64,000 nt of DNA, from NCBI RefSeq assembly GCF_026745355.1, contig NC_079206.1:8283531-8347530 (forward strand). Direction: 5' to 3'. Positions 12,009 to 24,222 of this stretch are shown here, in pieces. Under the pieces are notes generated by a model that saw only the letters and a program-made list of their open reading frames with translations, searched no databases and had not been told where the DNA came from. Positions within the stretch are counted from its first letter, which is position 1; every line of letters starts with the position of its first letter. The DNA is from Beta vulgaris subsp. vulgaris. Its lineage: Eukaryota > Streptophyta > Magnoliopsida > Caryophyllales > Amaranthaceae. The translations under genes were made by a program, and so were the position numbers.

Positions 12009-12227
12009 ACTTCCTCCATTAATCTTTCTTCTGTCTTTATCTTTCTCTCACTCTCTATCTCTCTCTCTCCTCCTGATCTATAACATCAAAAGAGAAGACA
12101 AAGCAAGTTAAAGAAACTTGCTTTGTTGTATTTAGCATCACATTTTTGTTACTATTATAGTATTTATTTATACATACATATTATTATTTTTTTGCATTGA
12201 TTTTGCATTTTTATAGCATTCTAATTT
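12009..12227 (+). promoter_or_regulatory. CT-rich 5' leader of the IMK2-like gene
   Basis: A long pyrimidine tract of CTCT/TTCT words at about 12009-12076 precedes a purine-rich stretch and an AT-rich run up to the ATG at 12228. Such CT tracts are common in plant 5' leaders and core promoters. The transcription start cannot be placed. Confidence 0.5.
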
Positions 12228-15085
12228 ATGGGTAATCACTATCATATGAGAAAGAATAGAGGGTTAATCTGGAAATTGCTTCAATTTGTGTTATTCTTCT
12301 CAATTTTTCATGAATTGTGTGTGTTACCTAAGATTGTTACAGGGCAAAATATTGATGAAGAAATAATCAATGTTTCTGATTTTCAAGCACTTCAAGCATT
12401 TAAGCGTGAACTTGTTGATGTTCGAGACACGCTTAAGAGCTGGAATGGATCAAGAAATGGAGTTTGTTCAGGTAGCTGGACAGGAATTAAGTGTATGAAA
12501 GGACATGTTATTGCTATACAACTTCCATTTAAGGTTTTAGGAGGAAGAATTTCAAACAAAATTGGGCAGTTTAAAGAGTTAAGAAAGCTTAGTCTTCATG
12601 ATAATTTTATTGGGGGTACTATCCCTTCATCTTTAGGGTCACTCCCTAAACTTAGAGGACTTTATCTTTTCAACAATCGTTTTTCTGGGATGATTCCTTC
12701 TTTAATTGGTAACTCTCCTCAACTTCAAGCTATTGATCTTAGTAATAATTTGCTTTCTGGGTTTATTCCACAAAATCTTGTTAGTTCTCCAAGGATTTAT
12801 AGGGTTAATTTGAGCTTTAATTCGTTTTCGGGTTCGATTCCTAGTAGTTTTTCTCATTCTTCATCACTTACTTTTCTTGCTCTTCAAAATAACAATCTTT
12901 CTGGATCAATTCCTAGTTCTTGGGGTACCCAAAATTTAAGGTCACTGACCCTTGATCATAATTCTTTTTCTGGGAGTATCCCACATTCTTTGGGTAAGTT
13001 GGGTAATCTTGAGGAGTTGTCTTTGAGTCATAATAAGATTAATGGTGTTATCCCAGATGAGATAAGTAGTCTTTTGAAGCTTAGAGCTGTGGATTTGTCT
13101 AGTAATTCTATTAATGGTAGTTTGCCTAAAGGATTAGTTGGTTTGAAGAATCTTTCATCTCTTAATCTTAAGAAAAATCACCTTACAGGAGATGTTCCTT
13201 CTACTATTGGTAACCTTTCTAGCATTAGTCTCCTTGATTTATCAGAAAACAATTTCACAGGAGAAATTCCGGCCTCGCTTGAAAATCTCTCAAATTTGAC
13301 CTCTTTCAATGTCTCCTACAACTCTTTCTCTGGCCAAGTACCCATTCGCCTTTCGAAGCGATTCAATTCTTCTTCTTTTGTGGGAAACATTCAGTTATGT
13401 GGGTTTAGTGCCTCAACTCCATGTATTGCAGCATCACCAGTGTCTGAGGCTCCATCAATGAGTCCATCAACTAGTGAGGAACCAGAACACCACCACCGAA
13501 GATTGAGTACTAAAGACATAATCCTCATAATAGTGGGAGCACTCCTTGCTATTTTGTTTATACTCTGCTGTGTTTTGCTGTTTTGTTTGATCAGGAAAAG
13601 AGCAGGTTCTAAAGCTAGAAATGGTAAGACTGCTGGTATTGAGAAGGGTTTTGCTGCAGGAGCTGCAGGAGGAAGTGCTGAAGCTGGACCAAATGGCGGT
13701 AAATTAGTATTGTTTGATGGACCATTTGTGTTTACAGCTGATGATTTGTTGTGTGCAACAGCTGAGATCATGGGGAAGAGCCCTTATGGGACGGTGTATA
13801 AGGCCACGCTTGAGGATGGTAACCAAGTTGCAGTGAAAAGGCTTAGAGAGAAGCTTGCAAAGATTCCTAAGGAGTTTGAAATTGAAGTTGCTGCTCTCGG
13901 AAGGATTCGCCATCCGAATCTTCTCCCCCTTAGGGCTTATTACTTGGGACCTAAAGGAGAGAAGCTATTGGTGTTCGATTACATGTCCAAGGGTAGTGTT
14001 TCCTCTTTTCTTCATGGTAAGCAGCAACTCAACTTTCACACCAGCAATTGTGTGTTACAACTTACAAGGAGTATATGTCATGTTAGGGATTTAATGAATG
14101 ATATTTTTAAGTTTTGCATTATTAAGATGATGATGGTTTATTAGGAGAATGCCTGGTTCATAACTGTTTAGGGATTAAATGAATGAAATTTTTATGTTAT
14201 GCATGACTAAGATGATGGCCTATTAGGAGAAAAGCCCAGTTCACAACTGTCAAAAATGTACAAAAAAATAGTATTTTGATTCAACAGACTACCTCTTTTT
14301 TGTTGTTATCAGTTATGCAGTAGGCAACCCTCGTACTTAGTTACCAATTCACTCATGTAATAATAGTCTATAATAGTCTATAAGTACATAGAAGTAACAT
14401 TGTGATCTTGATTAAAATGATAAAGATTTGCATAATTTGTCATGGATATGACGTGGAGTGTTTTGCTGCAGCTCGAGGACCAGAGTCTACCATCGATTGG
14501 CCAACAAGGATGAAGATCGCGATAGGAATTACAAGTGGACTGAGCCATATCCATAACCAAGAAAACTTAGTTCATGGAAATCTCACTTCAAGTGATGTTT
14601 ACCTAGATGAGCAAAACAACCCCAGAATATCAGATTATGGAATTCACAGACTGATGACTGATACTGCAAACACCAATGTTATTGCCACAGTTGGCTCAGC
14701 AGGTTATCGTGCACCTGAACTTCCAAAGACGAAGAAGGCAACTACAAAAACTGACATCTACAGTCTAGGGGTGGTTCTATTGGAGCTTCTGACAGGGAAG
14801 TCTCCTAACGAAGCAGTGGACGGTTTAGATTTGCCACAGTGGGTGGCATCAACAGTTAAGGAAGAGTGGACTAATGAGGTTTTTGATCTAGAGCTGATGA
14901 GGGATGTTTCAACTACAGGGGATGAAATGCTTAATACATTGAAATTGGCATTGCACTTGGTCGATCCTTCGCCTGATGCAAGACCAGATGTCCAACAGGT
15001 ACTTCAGCAGCTAGAGGAGATCAACCCTAAGCTCATTGCTGAAGCTTCTGAGGATCCTGCTGAGAAAGACCATCACCTTATCTGA
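12228..15085 (+). CDS. IMK2: LRR receptor-like pseudokinase, IMK2/IMK3 type
   Basis: The CDS joins 12228-14016 and 14472-15085 (800 residues). The donor is CATG|gtaagc and the acceptor tgctgcag, phase 1. It encodes a plasma-membrane receptor resembling Arabidopsis IMK2/IMK3 (meristem receptor-like kinases). A signal sequence occupies about residues 1-40 and an LRRNT_2-like cap with paired cysteines about 50-90. Roughly ten leucine-rich repeats run to about 385, and a transmembrane segment lies at about 429-453. The kinase-like domain spans about 505-785. The ATP lysine is kept in VAVKRL, but the catalytic HRD is replaced by HGN and DFG by DYG, so phosphotransfer is probably absent, as in the named relatives. 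The frame is intact. A second possible start lies at residue 7. The intron is 455 bp. Confidence 0.92.
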
Positions 15086-15889
15086 AAATTGGTTATCCTT
15101 TTTTTGGTATAGTCTTTGTACTATATACTTGTGATATACTATATACTTCAATTCTTTCTAGTACATAGGCCTTCAGTTGTAGTCTTATAGATGTGCCATT
15201 TGTTATTCTTTGAACATGGGAAATACTAATAAGGTCCATATACTGTAGAAGATGTAGCATTTGTTATTCTTTTCAGGTCGAGATGCAGTAATATGTTGTA
15301 AGAGATCTGTGGTTTGTAATATATTGACTATGTTATTAGTTCTTAGTTTCAACTTTCACCTATGATGGTAGCAGTGCACTTGGTTCTTTGTGAACAATCT
15401 GTTGTTAAAATTGGTGCACTTACGTATCAAAGGTAGCAACTGCTACACAGTAATACCACTAGGTTCTTTGTGAACAATAATCAAAATCGGAATATTAGGT
15501 AGAGGGAGATATGACTATATGAGAACAAATTGCAATATATAACTCCATTGGCTATAAAATTGATTTATAATTAAAGTATGTGTTTTTTAATATTCAATAT
15601 GAATATATTATATTTTAATATTTAGGATATACTTAGATATATATGCATTCATTCTTTTTTAAAAAAAGCAGATATATCTTCATTAAAAAAAGTGCTTAAT
15701 ATGAATAGGTTTTGATTGATTTATTTAATTAAATTGATTAGTATTGCTATTTTATAGATAATTATAGATGTTTATGATTCTATAGAGTATTATAAAATAA
15801 ATATTTTTTGGTATATTTGTTAAATGAAGATGGATGAAATTTTTTTTAATCAGGAAGTGTCATGTGGCACTTCTGGTTTTATTTTAGTA
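15086..15889. other. 3' flank of the receptor kinase gene
   Basis: Probable 3' untranslated region followed by AT-rich DNA. A CTTGGTTCTTTGTGAACAAT-like word occurs twice, near 15378 and 15459, as a short duplication. No gene is seen. Confidence 0.45.
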
Positions 15890-16739
15890 CTAGTTTTGAA
15901 GCCCGTGCGTTGCACGGGTTGTTTTTTTTATATTTTTTTTTGTAATTTTTTGTTAACATTATTGATTTTGTATTACCTTTACTTTATGTTAATAAAATCA
16001 TCATCAAATTGCCTCATAAAGTTACGCTTACTTTATTAAGGATTCACTTATCCCCTACACTTGTTAATTAAAGGAGTACCTCTATGCTAAACTACACATT
16101 TTTTTTCATTTTCTTAAAAATCATGCCCAAATCCATTATTGTAGTAGAAAAAGAATTGATAAAATATTTGTCATTATACCCTTATTTTTAGATTATCTTT
16201 AATATCTTTAATTATCTATTAATAAGTTTACAAAAAGTTGATATAAAGTTAGTATTGCAATGGTTGTTTCCATCTCTAATAAGTGAAGGCATGTTGACCG
16301 GTATTGTCAACTAACATATCAGTATATCACTATAATAAAAGTTTGAAAATAAAATAAAGTAGATATTGAGTGGCCACAATTCCACAAATGCAAATTGCAG
16401 CAGTTCATTAGATGTTATTGTATGGTTTAGGCAAATCTCAAGAATCGGGTTTTCTTATTTTATTTTGTGATTTTATATCTGAATCATAGCCGTAGAGTGA
16501 ATATAAAGTATAGTAGTACTTATAATAGATTCCTAGTTATAATAGATCCCTAAAAGATAAATTTTTTTGGTTTTTGTCATAGCCGTAGAGTGAATAAATT
16601 TTATTATCTCTCAAACTCTAAATTTTATTATCTCTCAAACTCTAAATTTTATTATCTCTTAATTAATAAGATGACGTGGCAATCTTAGGTGGTGCGCTCT
16701 ATACTCCCGAAAAGTTCCTCTTTTATATATATATATTGA
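15890..16739 (-). mobile_element. non-autonomous Helitron
   Basis: Read on the minus strand it begins TCAATATATATATATAAAAG and ends with a hairpin at 15902-15918 (CCCGTGCGTTGCACGGG on the plus strand) and terminal CTAG. The flanks are A before TC and T after CTAG, the usual Helitron A|T target. It holds no helicase coding region. Internally a 24-base unit, ATTTTATTATCTCTCAAACT plus a few bases, repeats about three times near 16598-16660. Confidence 0.8.
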
Positions 16740-16789
16740 TTATCTCTATTATATAAGAGAGGATAGGATGTGGTGGTTGGTGGGCACTT

Positions 16790-17095
16790 GAAATTACCAC
16801 CTTACCCTTATTAATTCTTCTGCAATTTTTATTTTATTAAGGTTATTTTAGTAAATTGAATATATTATAATCACGTGAGATTTCACTACTACCCTTACTA
16901 ATTCTTATTCACTTTTTATTTGATTAAGGTTATTTTAGTAAATTGAATATATTATAACCATGTGAGATTATTACAATACTACCCTTACTATTTCTTCTTT
17001 ACTCTTTATTTGAGTAAAGTTATTTTAGTAAATTAAATATATTACAATCATGTGAAATTACACTACTAACCATATTAATCCTTTTTCACTCTTTG
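16790..17095. repeat. 88-bp tandem repeat, about three copies
   Basis: Units share ACTACCCTTACTAATTCTT-like starts, a GGTTATTTTAGTAAATTGAA core at about 16841, 16928 and 17018, and a CATGTGAGATT tail. The array lies inside the Helitron at 16743-18036 and is probably a Helitron-internal expansion. Confidence 0.75.
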
Positions 17096-17761
17096 TTTCA
17101 ACTAGAAAAAATTGGTCAATGGTTATTGAATAATGTTGATAACGAATGTTTCAACAATTTACATGTATTTTATAATTCACTTGCATCACTTGCACAAATT
17201 TTTTATTAAAGTGTATTTAATAAAATAATTCATGTAATGTTTAGTAGCAATATAAAAGAACTCGTAAAAAGTTTAATTGAATTCATAATTTAGATGAAAT
17301 TCATAATAATTTTGTCATTATTTTTATTTTATAAGTTATTCATTTTTTTCATACATAAAAAAGTATTTTATTTAATTGCATGTTTTTAACAATCATAGGA
17401 TTATAAAATTTAATTAAGGTTCCTATTTGGCTACCAACATTTAAAAGAAATTAAAACAAAGGCTTGGTAAATAAATATATTGTATATGCCAAATGACCCA
17501 TATTAAAAGAAAAGTCGCTAAATTCTATTCCCAAAAGAAAAGTCGGGCATTACTTGGGTGTTAGCTTTTGCAACAAGTGTGGTTTTTTCTATAAGACATA
17601 AAAAGTTAATCTGTTGTAAATTAAAAGAAATATAAGAATGAGTATATTTTTAATTACTACTCATTTAAGTTCCAAAAAAAATAAGATCATTTCTTTCATT
17701 AGTTACCAAGATAATTCTCTTCTAATAGTAATTTAATGAATATTTAAACATAAATATTATA

Positions 17762-17968
17762 CTTCCTCCGTTTCTTTTTACTCGCTACACTTCTCATTTC
17801 ACGGACTCCTAGGCAATTTTTGTAGAAGAGAGAGGTAGAGAGTAAAAAGAAAAGGGACCCATGTGGGAGGAGAGAGATAGAGAGAGTTTATTGCCCAAAA
17901 AAAAGTGTAGCAAGTAATGTGAAACTTTCCATAATGGAAGTGTAGCGAGTAAAAAGAAACGGAGGAAG
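17762..17968. mobile_element. Stowaway MITE (Tc1/mariner type)
   Basis: This 207-bp element has long terminal inverted repeats that start CTTCCTCCGTTTCTTTTTAC and mirror GTAAAAAGAAACGGAGGAAG. It is flanked by TA on both sides (17760-17761 and 17969-17970). It is nested in a Helitron and has no coding capacity. Confidence 0.93.
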
Positions 17969-18039
17969 TACTTCTATATTTACAAGTTTCTACACATAAA
18001 TTTGTTAAAATCGTGCATCGCAGGGAACCAATCTATTTT

Positions 18040-18800
18040 GTGGTGGAATATAATTTTATTTTATTTTATTTTTGGATAAAAAGGGGTGGGATATAATTTG
18101 ATGCTCAACTCAAATAAGGATGGCTAGATTAGTAATCATAACCTCATACAATGAACGGGTTACGGGTATTGATTGAGTTTAAAACTGATTTATGCTTGTG
18201 TTTAGATTTATTTTTTATCATAAAATATGACAAAGTAGAAACGATATCCTCCCATAAAACCAATAGATTAATCACTTGATATGTTGTGCGTGCATTTTAC
18301 AAAGCAACCCACAAAATCTGAACAAATAAATACATGTTACATCCAAATGGCCCCTAGTAAAAATAATAATTGCATCAACAAAAATTACAATGAAAATAAA
18401 TACATGTCTAAGACTAGGAGGGTTGGCAACCCTAAGTATTACTCAAACATTTTTCGTGGCAGTCGAAACTTTTTTGGCTCATCAATTGCCCAATTTTACA
18501 TGCATTTTGGCTCATCAATTCAGTTTTGCCTGCATTTAAGAGATCATTGGATGACTATATTCAATCTACAACAATGCTTCTAAGGCAGAGATATTGAAAA
18601 GAGGAGAGAGGAATTTTATTAATATTGAATTCTACACACATTAATATCAGCTTATATACAAGTAGCTGATTTTCTAAGCTAAAGAATTAACTATAAGCTT
18701 ATACAACAAAGTTAACTATATGCTGAGGAATTAGGAAACACGCATTTGTATCTCTCTGTTTTTCTTAAGTTTCTCTCACACCAGAAAATATTCACTGTAA
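18040..18800. other. gene-free stretch
   Basis: AT-rich sequence with an open frame of 100 codons at 18281-18583 that lacks any recognisable feature. I regard that frame as chance. No repeats or RNA genes were seen. Confidence 0.45.
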
Positions 18801-18819
18801 GAAACCAAGAATACCTCAC

Positions 18820-19880
18820 AAAGGTAATGAAGTTTTCTTATTCTTCAAGCTTTCATTTGAAGTTGTTCTAGCTTAGCTTTAGTTCTTTGTTGCTGTTTCA
18901 TTGATTTTGACAGATTTAACTCTGTTGTTTTGATTCTTGATTTGTTCTGAACAATTCCTCCTGTAATTGCTCGATTGAATTGATGTTTCATTGTTCTGCT
19001 CAGATTCTTCTTGCAATTGATTAAATTCTAGTGTCTGTTTCTCATTCTTTTAGATTTCTATACTTACATTTGAAGTTGTTTTTAGCTTAGTTTTAGTTCT
19101 TTGTTGTTGTTTCATTAATTTTGACAGATTTGATTCTGTTGTTGTTCTGAACAATTTTTCCTGTAATTGCTCGATTGAATTGATGTTTCATTGTTCTGCT
19201 CAGATTCTTCTTGCAATTGATTAAATTCTAGTATCTGTTTCTCATTCTTTTAGATTTCTATACTTACATTTGAAGTTGTTCTAGCTTAGTTTTAGTTTTT
19301 TGTTGCTGCTTCATTAATTTTGACATATTTGATTCTGTTGTTGTTCTGAACAATTCCTCCTGTAATTGCTCGATTGAATTGATGTTTCATTGTTCTGCTC
19401 AGATTCTTCTTGCAATTGATTATATTCTAGTATTTGTTTCTCATTCTTTTAGATTTCTATACTTACATTTGAAGTTGTTTTAGCTTAGTTTTAGTTCTTT
19501 GTTGCTGTTTCATTAATTTTGACAGATTTGATTCTGTTGTTGTTCTGAACAATTTTTCCTGTAATTGCTCGATTGAATTGATGTTTCATTGTTCTGCTCA
19601 GATTCTTCTTGCAATTGATTAAATTCTAGTATCTGTCTATCATTCTTTTTGATTTTTACATTTGAAGTTGTTCTAGCTTAGTTTTAGTTCTTTGTTTCTG
19701 TTTCATTAATTTTGACAGATTTGATTCTGTTGTTTTGATTCTTGATTTGTTCTGAACAATTCCTCCTATAATTGCTCGATTGAATTGATATTTCATTGTT
19801 CTGCTCAGATTCTTCTTGCAATTGATTAAATTCTAGTATCTGTTTCTCATTCTTCTAGATTTCTATACTTACGCACCAAT
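18820..19880. repeat. 200-bp tandem repeat, about five copies
   Basis: The word CTGTAATTGCTCGATTGAAT or a near copy recurs at 18961, 19161, 19360, 19559 and 19766, giving units of 200, 199, 199 and 207 bp. Each unit also holds TTTTAGTTCTTTGTTGCTG, TTTGACAGATTTGATTCTG and CTCAGATTCTTCTTGCAATT. Units are highly similar, suggesting recent expansion. Splice-acceptor-like TTTTAG and GACAG words are repeated with the unit, but no transcript can be inferred. Confidence 0.92.
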
Positions 19881-19959
19881 TGTTTGTGAAAAGTCACCAT
19901 TAGATATCTATTTTCTTCAATTCTGACGCATTACTTTCATAATGTCAGTTTCAATTATA

Positions 19960-20960
19960 TTATATGTTCTTTTATTTCAGTTTGTATGATTGCTGCTCAG
20001 AAAATTGCTACATTTTCTCCAAAGTGCGTTTTTTGTACAACACGCCACACGGAACCCAAACCGTGTGGCCACATTATGTAGCTCCTCCTGCTTCCCTGAG
20101 CCACTTCCTTCACTCCTCATTTCTGCCATTTTCTCTCTCCTCCTGCCCCAATTCCTCATTTCTGCAGAATTCCCTGAAGAAAATCCAAAAGAATTCCACA
20201 AATCCTTCAAAAACACGCGAATTTTCCTTCTCTTTTCCCCAATTCCTCATTACGTTGCTCTTTTCTTTTCCTTCTCTTTTTCCCAATTCCTCATTATGTT
20301 GCTCTTTTCTTTTCCTTCTCTCCTCATTTCTGCAAAGCATCAATGTATTTGCAGGCCACAAATTTTCCACCTTCATTTATCTTTCTAAAAAAAACCCCAG
20401 AAATTGTTTTTCTCTCTCCTCCTTCATCATTCTGCTATGATGCGAGAATTCTCGTCGACAGTTTCAAGCCATATACGTTTTCTTCTTCAGAGCTTCAATG
20501 GATGTTTTTGAATTTTTGATTGTGGAATTGATTTCGTTGTGATACTGTTATTTGATAAGGAAACCCTAGCTTTTTTCTGATTGACTTTTATTTTGCTCGG
20601 TGAATTTTGTGGTTTTTAAGGATTTGATTTGTGTTTGTTATCGCTGTGAATTGTGCCCAACAACAAGCTTCACCTGGCGCTCAATCATGTCAGCTAGACA
20701 TTTTATGCGAAATTTGATTAATTTTATGATCAAATTAACAAAAAAATTGAGAAGCTCACAGTGAAAGAATTTCTTGGTGATAGATTAATGGCGAGAATTG
20801 AACCAGTCCATGAAGAAGAAGGACAATTGCTGAGTTTTGAGGTGGAGGAGAGAGAAGGAAATTGGCAGGAAAATGGAGTTATCGCTGTGAAATGAAGTGT
20901 AGCTTCCATGGAAGTGGATGTTTAACTTTTTTTTTTTTTTTTTTTGTTGTTGTTGTTGAT
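19960..20960. other. pyrimidine-rich leader-like region
   Basis: From 20095 to 20430 the plus strand is dense in CTTCCT/TCTCTC words, with a short repeat (TTTTCTTTTCCTTCTC) at about 20258 and 20305. It then passes into ordinary AT-rich DNA with a T run near 20928-20945. It resembles a plant 5' leader or a retroelement leader, but no downstream reading frame is attached to it. Confidence 0.35.
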
Positions 20961-21069
20961 GATTTTCTCTCTCCTCTGAAAAAGGTTAGTTTTAGATAGT
21001 AATGGAGTAAAGGAGAGAGAAGGTCTTATCCAACTGAAGAAGATGAAGCAAATAGGATTATCTAATGCT

Positions 21070-22080
21070 CTGTAAAAATCTGATGAGACTCACGAGTAAC
21101 TCTTTATAATTATAAAAAGTAACCTCTAATTCAGTAAAAGTAACCTCTTATAATGACACTTACAAGTAAAAGTAACCTCTTATAATTATAAAAAGTAACC
21201 ACTATTCACTGTAGAAGTAACCCTTCATAATTACAAAAGTAACCCCTCATAATTAAAAGTAACTTCTATTTACGGTTGAAGTAACCCCTTATAATTAAAA
21301 AGTAACTCCTAATTTCAATAAAAGTAACCCCTTATAATTACAAAAGTAACACTTACTTTTAGTAGAAGTAACTCCTTAACATTACAAAAAGTAACCCCTA
21401 GTTATAGTAAAAGTAATCCCCTTACCGTTACAAAAAGTAACTTATACTTTCAATAAAAGTAACCCCTATGTATAATAAAAGTAACCCCTATTTACAAAAA
21501 AAGTAACCCCCTTATAGGTACAAAAAGTAACCTATACTTTCAGTAGGTACAAAAAGTAACCTATACTTTCAGTAAAAGTAACTCCTTAGCATTATAAAAA
21601 GTAATCCTTAGTGTCAGTAAAATAACCCCTTAGTATTGGATAAAGTAATCTCTAATTCACTAAAAGTAACACTTTAACATTGAAAAGCAACGCGTTTTAC
21701 TTTTTATGAATAAATGAGATTACTTTATATATATAACGGGGATACTTTTTATGAACTAATTAATGGGTTACTTGTACCTTTCTTATGATTACTTTTTATA
21801 AACATTTCAAGCTATTATATAATAATTAGAGTTACTTTTACGAACATATGAGGTTACTCGAACAAATAAATAAGGTTACTCAAACATGTAATTAGGGTTA
21901 CTTTTATTAACTAATGAGGTTACTTTTATAATATAATGGGTCATTTGAAAATATATATGAGGGTTACTTGTAAAATAAATGGGTTACTCGTATGATAAAA
22001 TAAGTGTACAAATAATAATAGTTACTTATTATGAAGTAATGGGTTCCTTGTATCATAAAATAAGGTTACAAATAATAAGC
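21070..22080. repeat. GTAACC interspersed array with strand switch
   Basis: From about 21110 to 21690 the hexamer GTAACC/GTAACT recurs every 12-25 bases (AAAAGTAACCCCTTATAATT style). From about 21700 to 22080 the same word appears as its reverse complement, GGTTACTT. The two halves thus form a large imperfect inverted repeat. No coding sequence is present. Confidence 0.8.
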
Positions 22081-22639
22081 ATTACACGTACATTCAGATA
22101 TGGTTATTCGAAAACGGATTCACGCTTGGCTTTTTCTAAATGGGACACGAGCATCATTATAAGGCATAGCTTGGACTTATTATTAGATGGCCACGTCCTT
22201 ATTTATCAATGTGTTAATGGTAAAATTTTAGAGGAAATAAGAGGAAGGTGTGGCCCGCCTCATATAAAAGTTTGTGTTTTCTCCAACTGTTTGAATAATA
22301 ACAAGTGTATATTACTCACAATTTCCATTTATATTGATATATTTGTTGATATATTTTCATTGGAGTTGAATTGTTGCTTAATATAAGGAGATTTCATTAG
22401 TAACCATTGGTATTTGGCACTGATGTGTGATGTCTGTGTTCATAATATGCAGTCGATCACAACAAATGGCTACGCAAGCGGAGTCTGTACTTAAGGTAAT
22501 TAAACTTGAATACTTAACTGTTGGTTATTTGATTGTTATTGTTTATTTCTGTTTTTTTTTAGTGTTTATATTTTTGGCAACACATAATAATGATAATGTA
22601 GTGTATGTGATCTGGTTTCAAGTGGCACATTAGAAGCTT

Positions 22640-23660
22640 CTATGCTTAGTTTTAAGTTAATTTAGTTTCTGGTTTAAGAATAATAAGCTTGGACTTTATT
22701 TTTGCTGTTTAAATGTAATTAGTCTGAATTACTTAGGCCTTTGTTAGTTGAATAATTCAGACTTAGGCTCTTTAATTAATGTTTGGGCTGATTTGTGATA
22801 TGAATTCTGGCCTAGCCTTATTCGGATTTGAGCTGCTGATTACTTGGTTAAATTTCGAATTGATCAGGCTGAATGATAATACTCCTAGTTTGTTTAGGTT
22901 TGCATGGTTACTACTTACTAGGATGAACTTGGATTCCCAAATTAAGTGAAATAACTTGTTAATCCGGCCAGCTTAGCATAAGGATTTAATTAGTTTTTTT
23001 ATCAGTTTAAGTAGGTATGTAATCCTAATTCAGATAGGATTAAAATTACCTTGTAAACACACTTTTTTAGCTATAAAAACGTGCTTCATCATGCTGGATA
23101 AAAGGTGTTATGAACTCTGGAATTTATTTGCTTCTTCCTCTTAAGTCCTAGTGTGAATTTGAGTAAAATTGTGGAGAGAATCCTTGTTGAGCAGTGAATG
23201 CAAACTCATCCTAGTTGATATTGGACTTTGCTTAAGTTTAATATCTTCATATCCTTTGCTATTAATTACGTTTTTCCAGCCTTTAGAATTAGATATTCAA
23301 GCCTAGGAACGCTTAATCTTAATCAACTGTAATCAATTCTTCTTTGCAAAGTGTGCATGAGACATCCCTAATACATATCAGTATGTTATTCATTACTGAA
23401 ACTCAATAGTCTCTAATAAAAGGCTTATAGTTCTCTTGAGATGCCCTAACCATGAAACCCATGAATATTGAGGTTCATTCATTGGGCAAGAGATGGATTG
23501 AATATTGATGAGGTTCACTCATTGGGCAAGTCCGCTGCTGGGCAAGAGAGATTGCTTGCAGATTATAAGTAAACACCTTTGGTAGCTATAGTGACAAGCT
23601 CTCCATTGTTTCTACTTTCTAGAGCAAGTATCTGACTGTGATTGATGCTAAAACTACTAC
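22640..23660. other. intron 1 of the disrupted gene
   Basis: AT-rich intron from GTAATT at 22496 to TTGCAG at 23661-23666. It holds a short duplication near 23460-23540 (GAGGTTCACTCATTGGGCAAG-like words). No other gene is seen in it. Confidence 0.45.
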
Positions 23661-24222
23661 TTGCAGGTCCAAAAGCTGCTATCCATAGCTATTGGTGGTT
23701 TTCTTTCCGGCGAGAACGCATCTGCCGTAGGTAATGATTTCCATTCATACTTTATTGTAGTAGGCTTTCTATTTCTGAGAAATGTTAATTTTTCAAAATT
23801 GTTAAGCCTCGAAGATGGAGACAGGGGACTCTGGTGCCCCTGAAACCATCCTACCAGCCAAGTTAACAGAAGTAATAGACTATGGGCGTGTTCGGCAACA
23901 ATAGCTGTGGTGGTAGCTTTTAGCTGTGAGAGTAGCTGTTAGCTGTGCTGGTAGCTGTTAGTGGTTGGTGTGTAGCTGTTAGCTGTTAGATGTCCAAGTA
24001 GCGGTGTAAAATATTGATGTTCGGTAAAAGAAGCTGTCAAAGTAGTTGTTTAAGAATAACTAGTTAAAAACTCAAATAAAACTTTAACATATAATTTATA
24101 CACCACTAAAAGCTACCCAAAAGCTACAAATTGTAGCTTTTGACAAACACTACTAAAACACTACTTGTACCATTAAAAGCTACTTACACCACTATCTTGC
24201 CAAACACTTTTATTTTTTCTAA

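Larger units (their letters stand above)
16743..18036 (+). mobile_element. degenerate non-autonomous Helitron
   Basis: The 5' end TCTCTATTATATAAGAGAGG follows an A. The 3' end near 18010-18036 has a decayed hairpin, TCGTGCATCGCAGGG, and CTAT where CTAGT would be expected. It carries a nested Stowaway MITE and an 88-bp repeat array but no coding sequence. The right boundary is less certain than the left. Confidence 0.6.

Noticed and set aside
14017..14144. Extension of the receptor-kinase frame past 14016
   Set aside because: It is intron read-through; the CATG|gtaagc donor and tgctgcag acceptor restore the kinase domain at 14472.
18281..18583. 100-codon open frame on the plus strand
   Set aside because: No domain, composition bias or splice context; treated as chance.
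19964..20440. 158-codon Ser/Phe-rich open frame
   Set aside because: It follows from the pyrimidine-rich DNA; overlapping frames are equally open, so there is no coding signal.
21070..22080. Telomere-like or CRISPR-like array
   Set aside because: Spacing is irregular and the word GTAACC is not a plant telomere unit; the strand switch fits a fold-back better.
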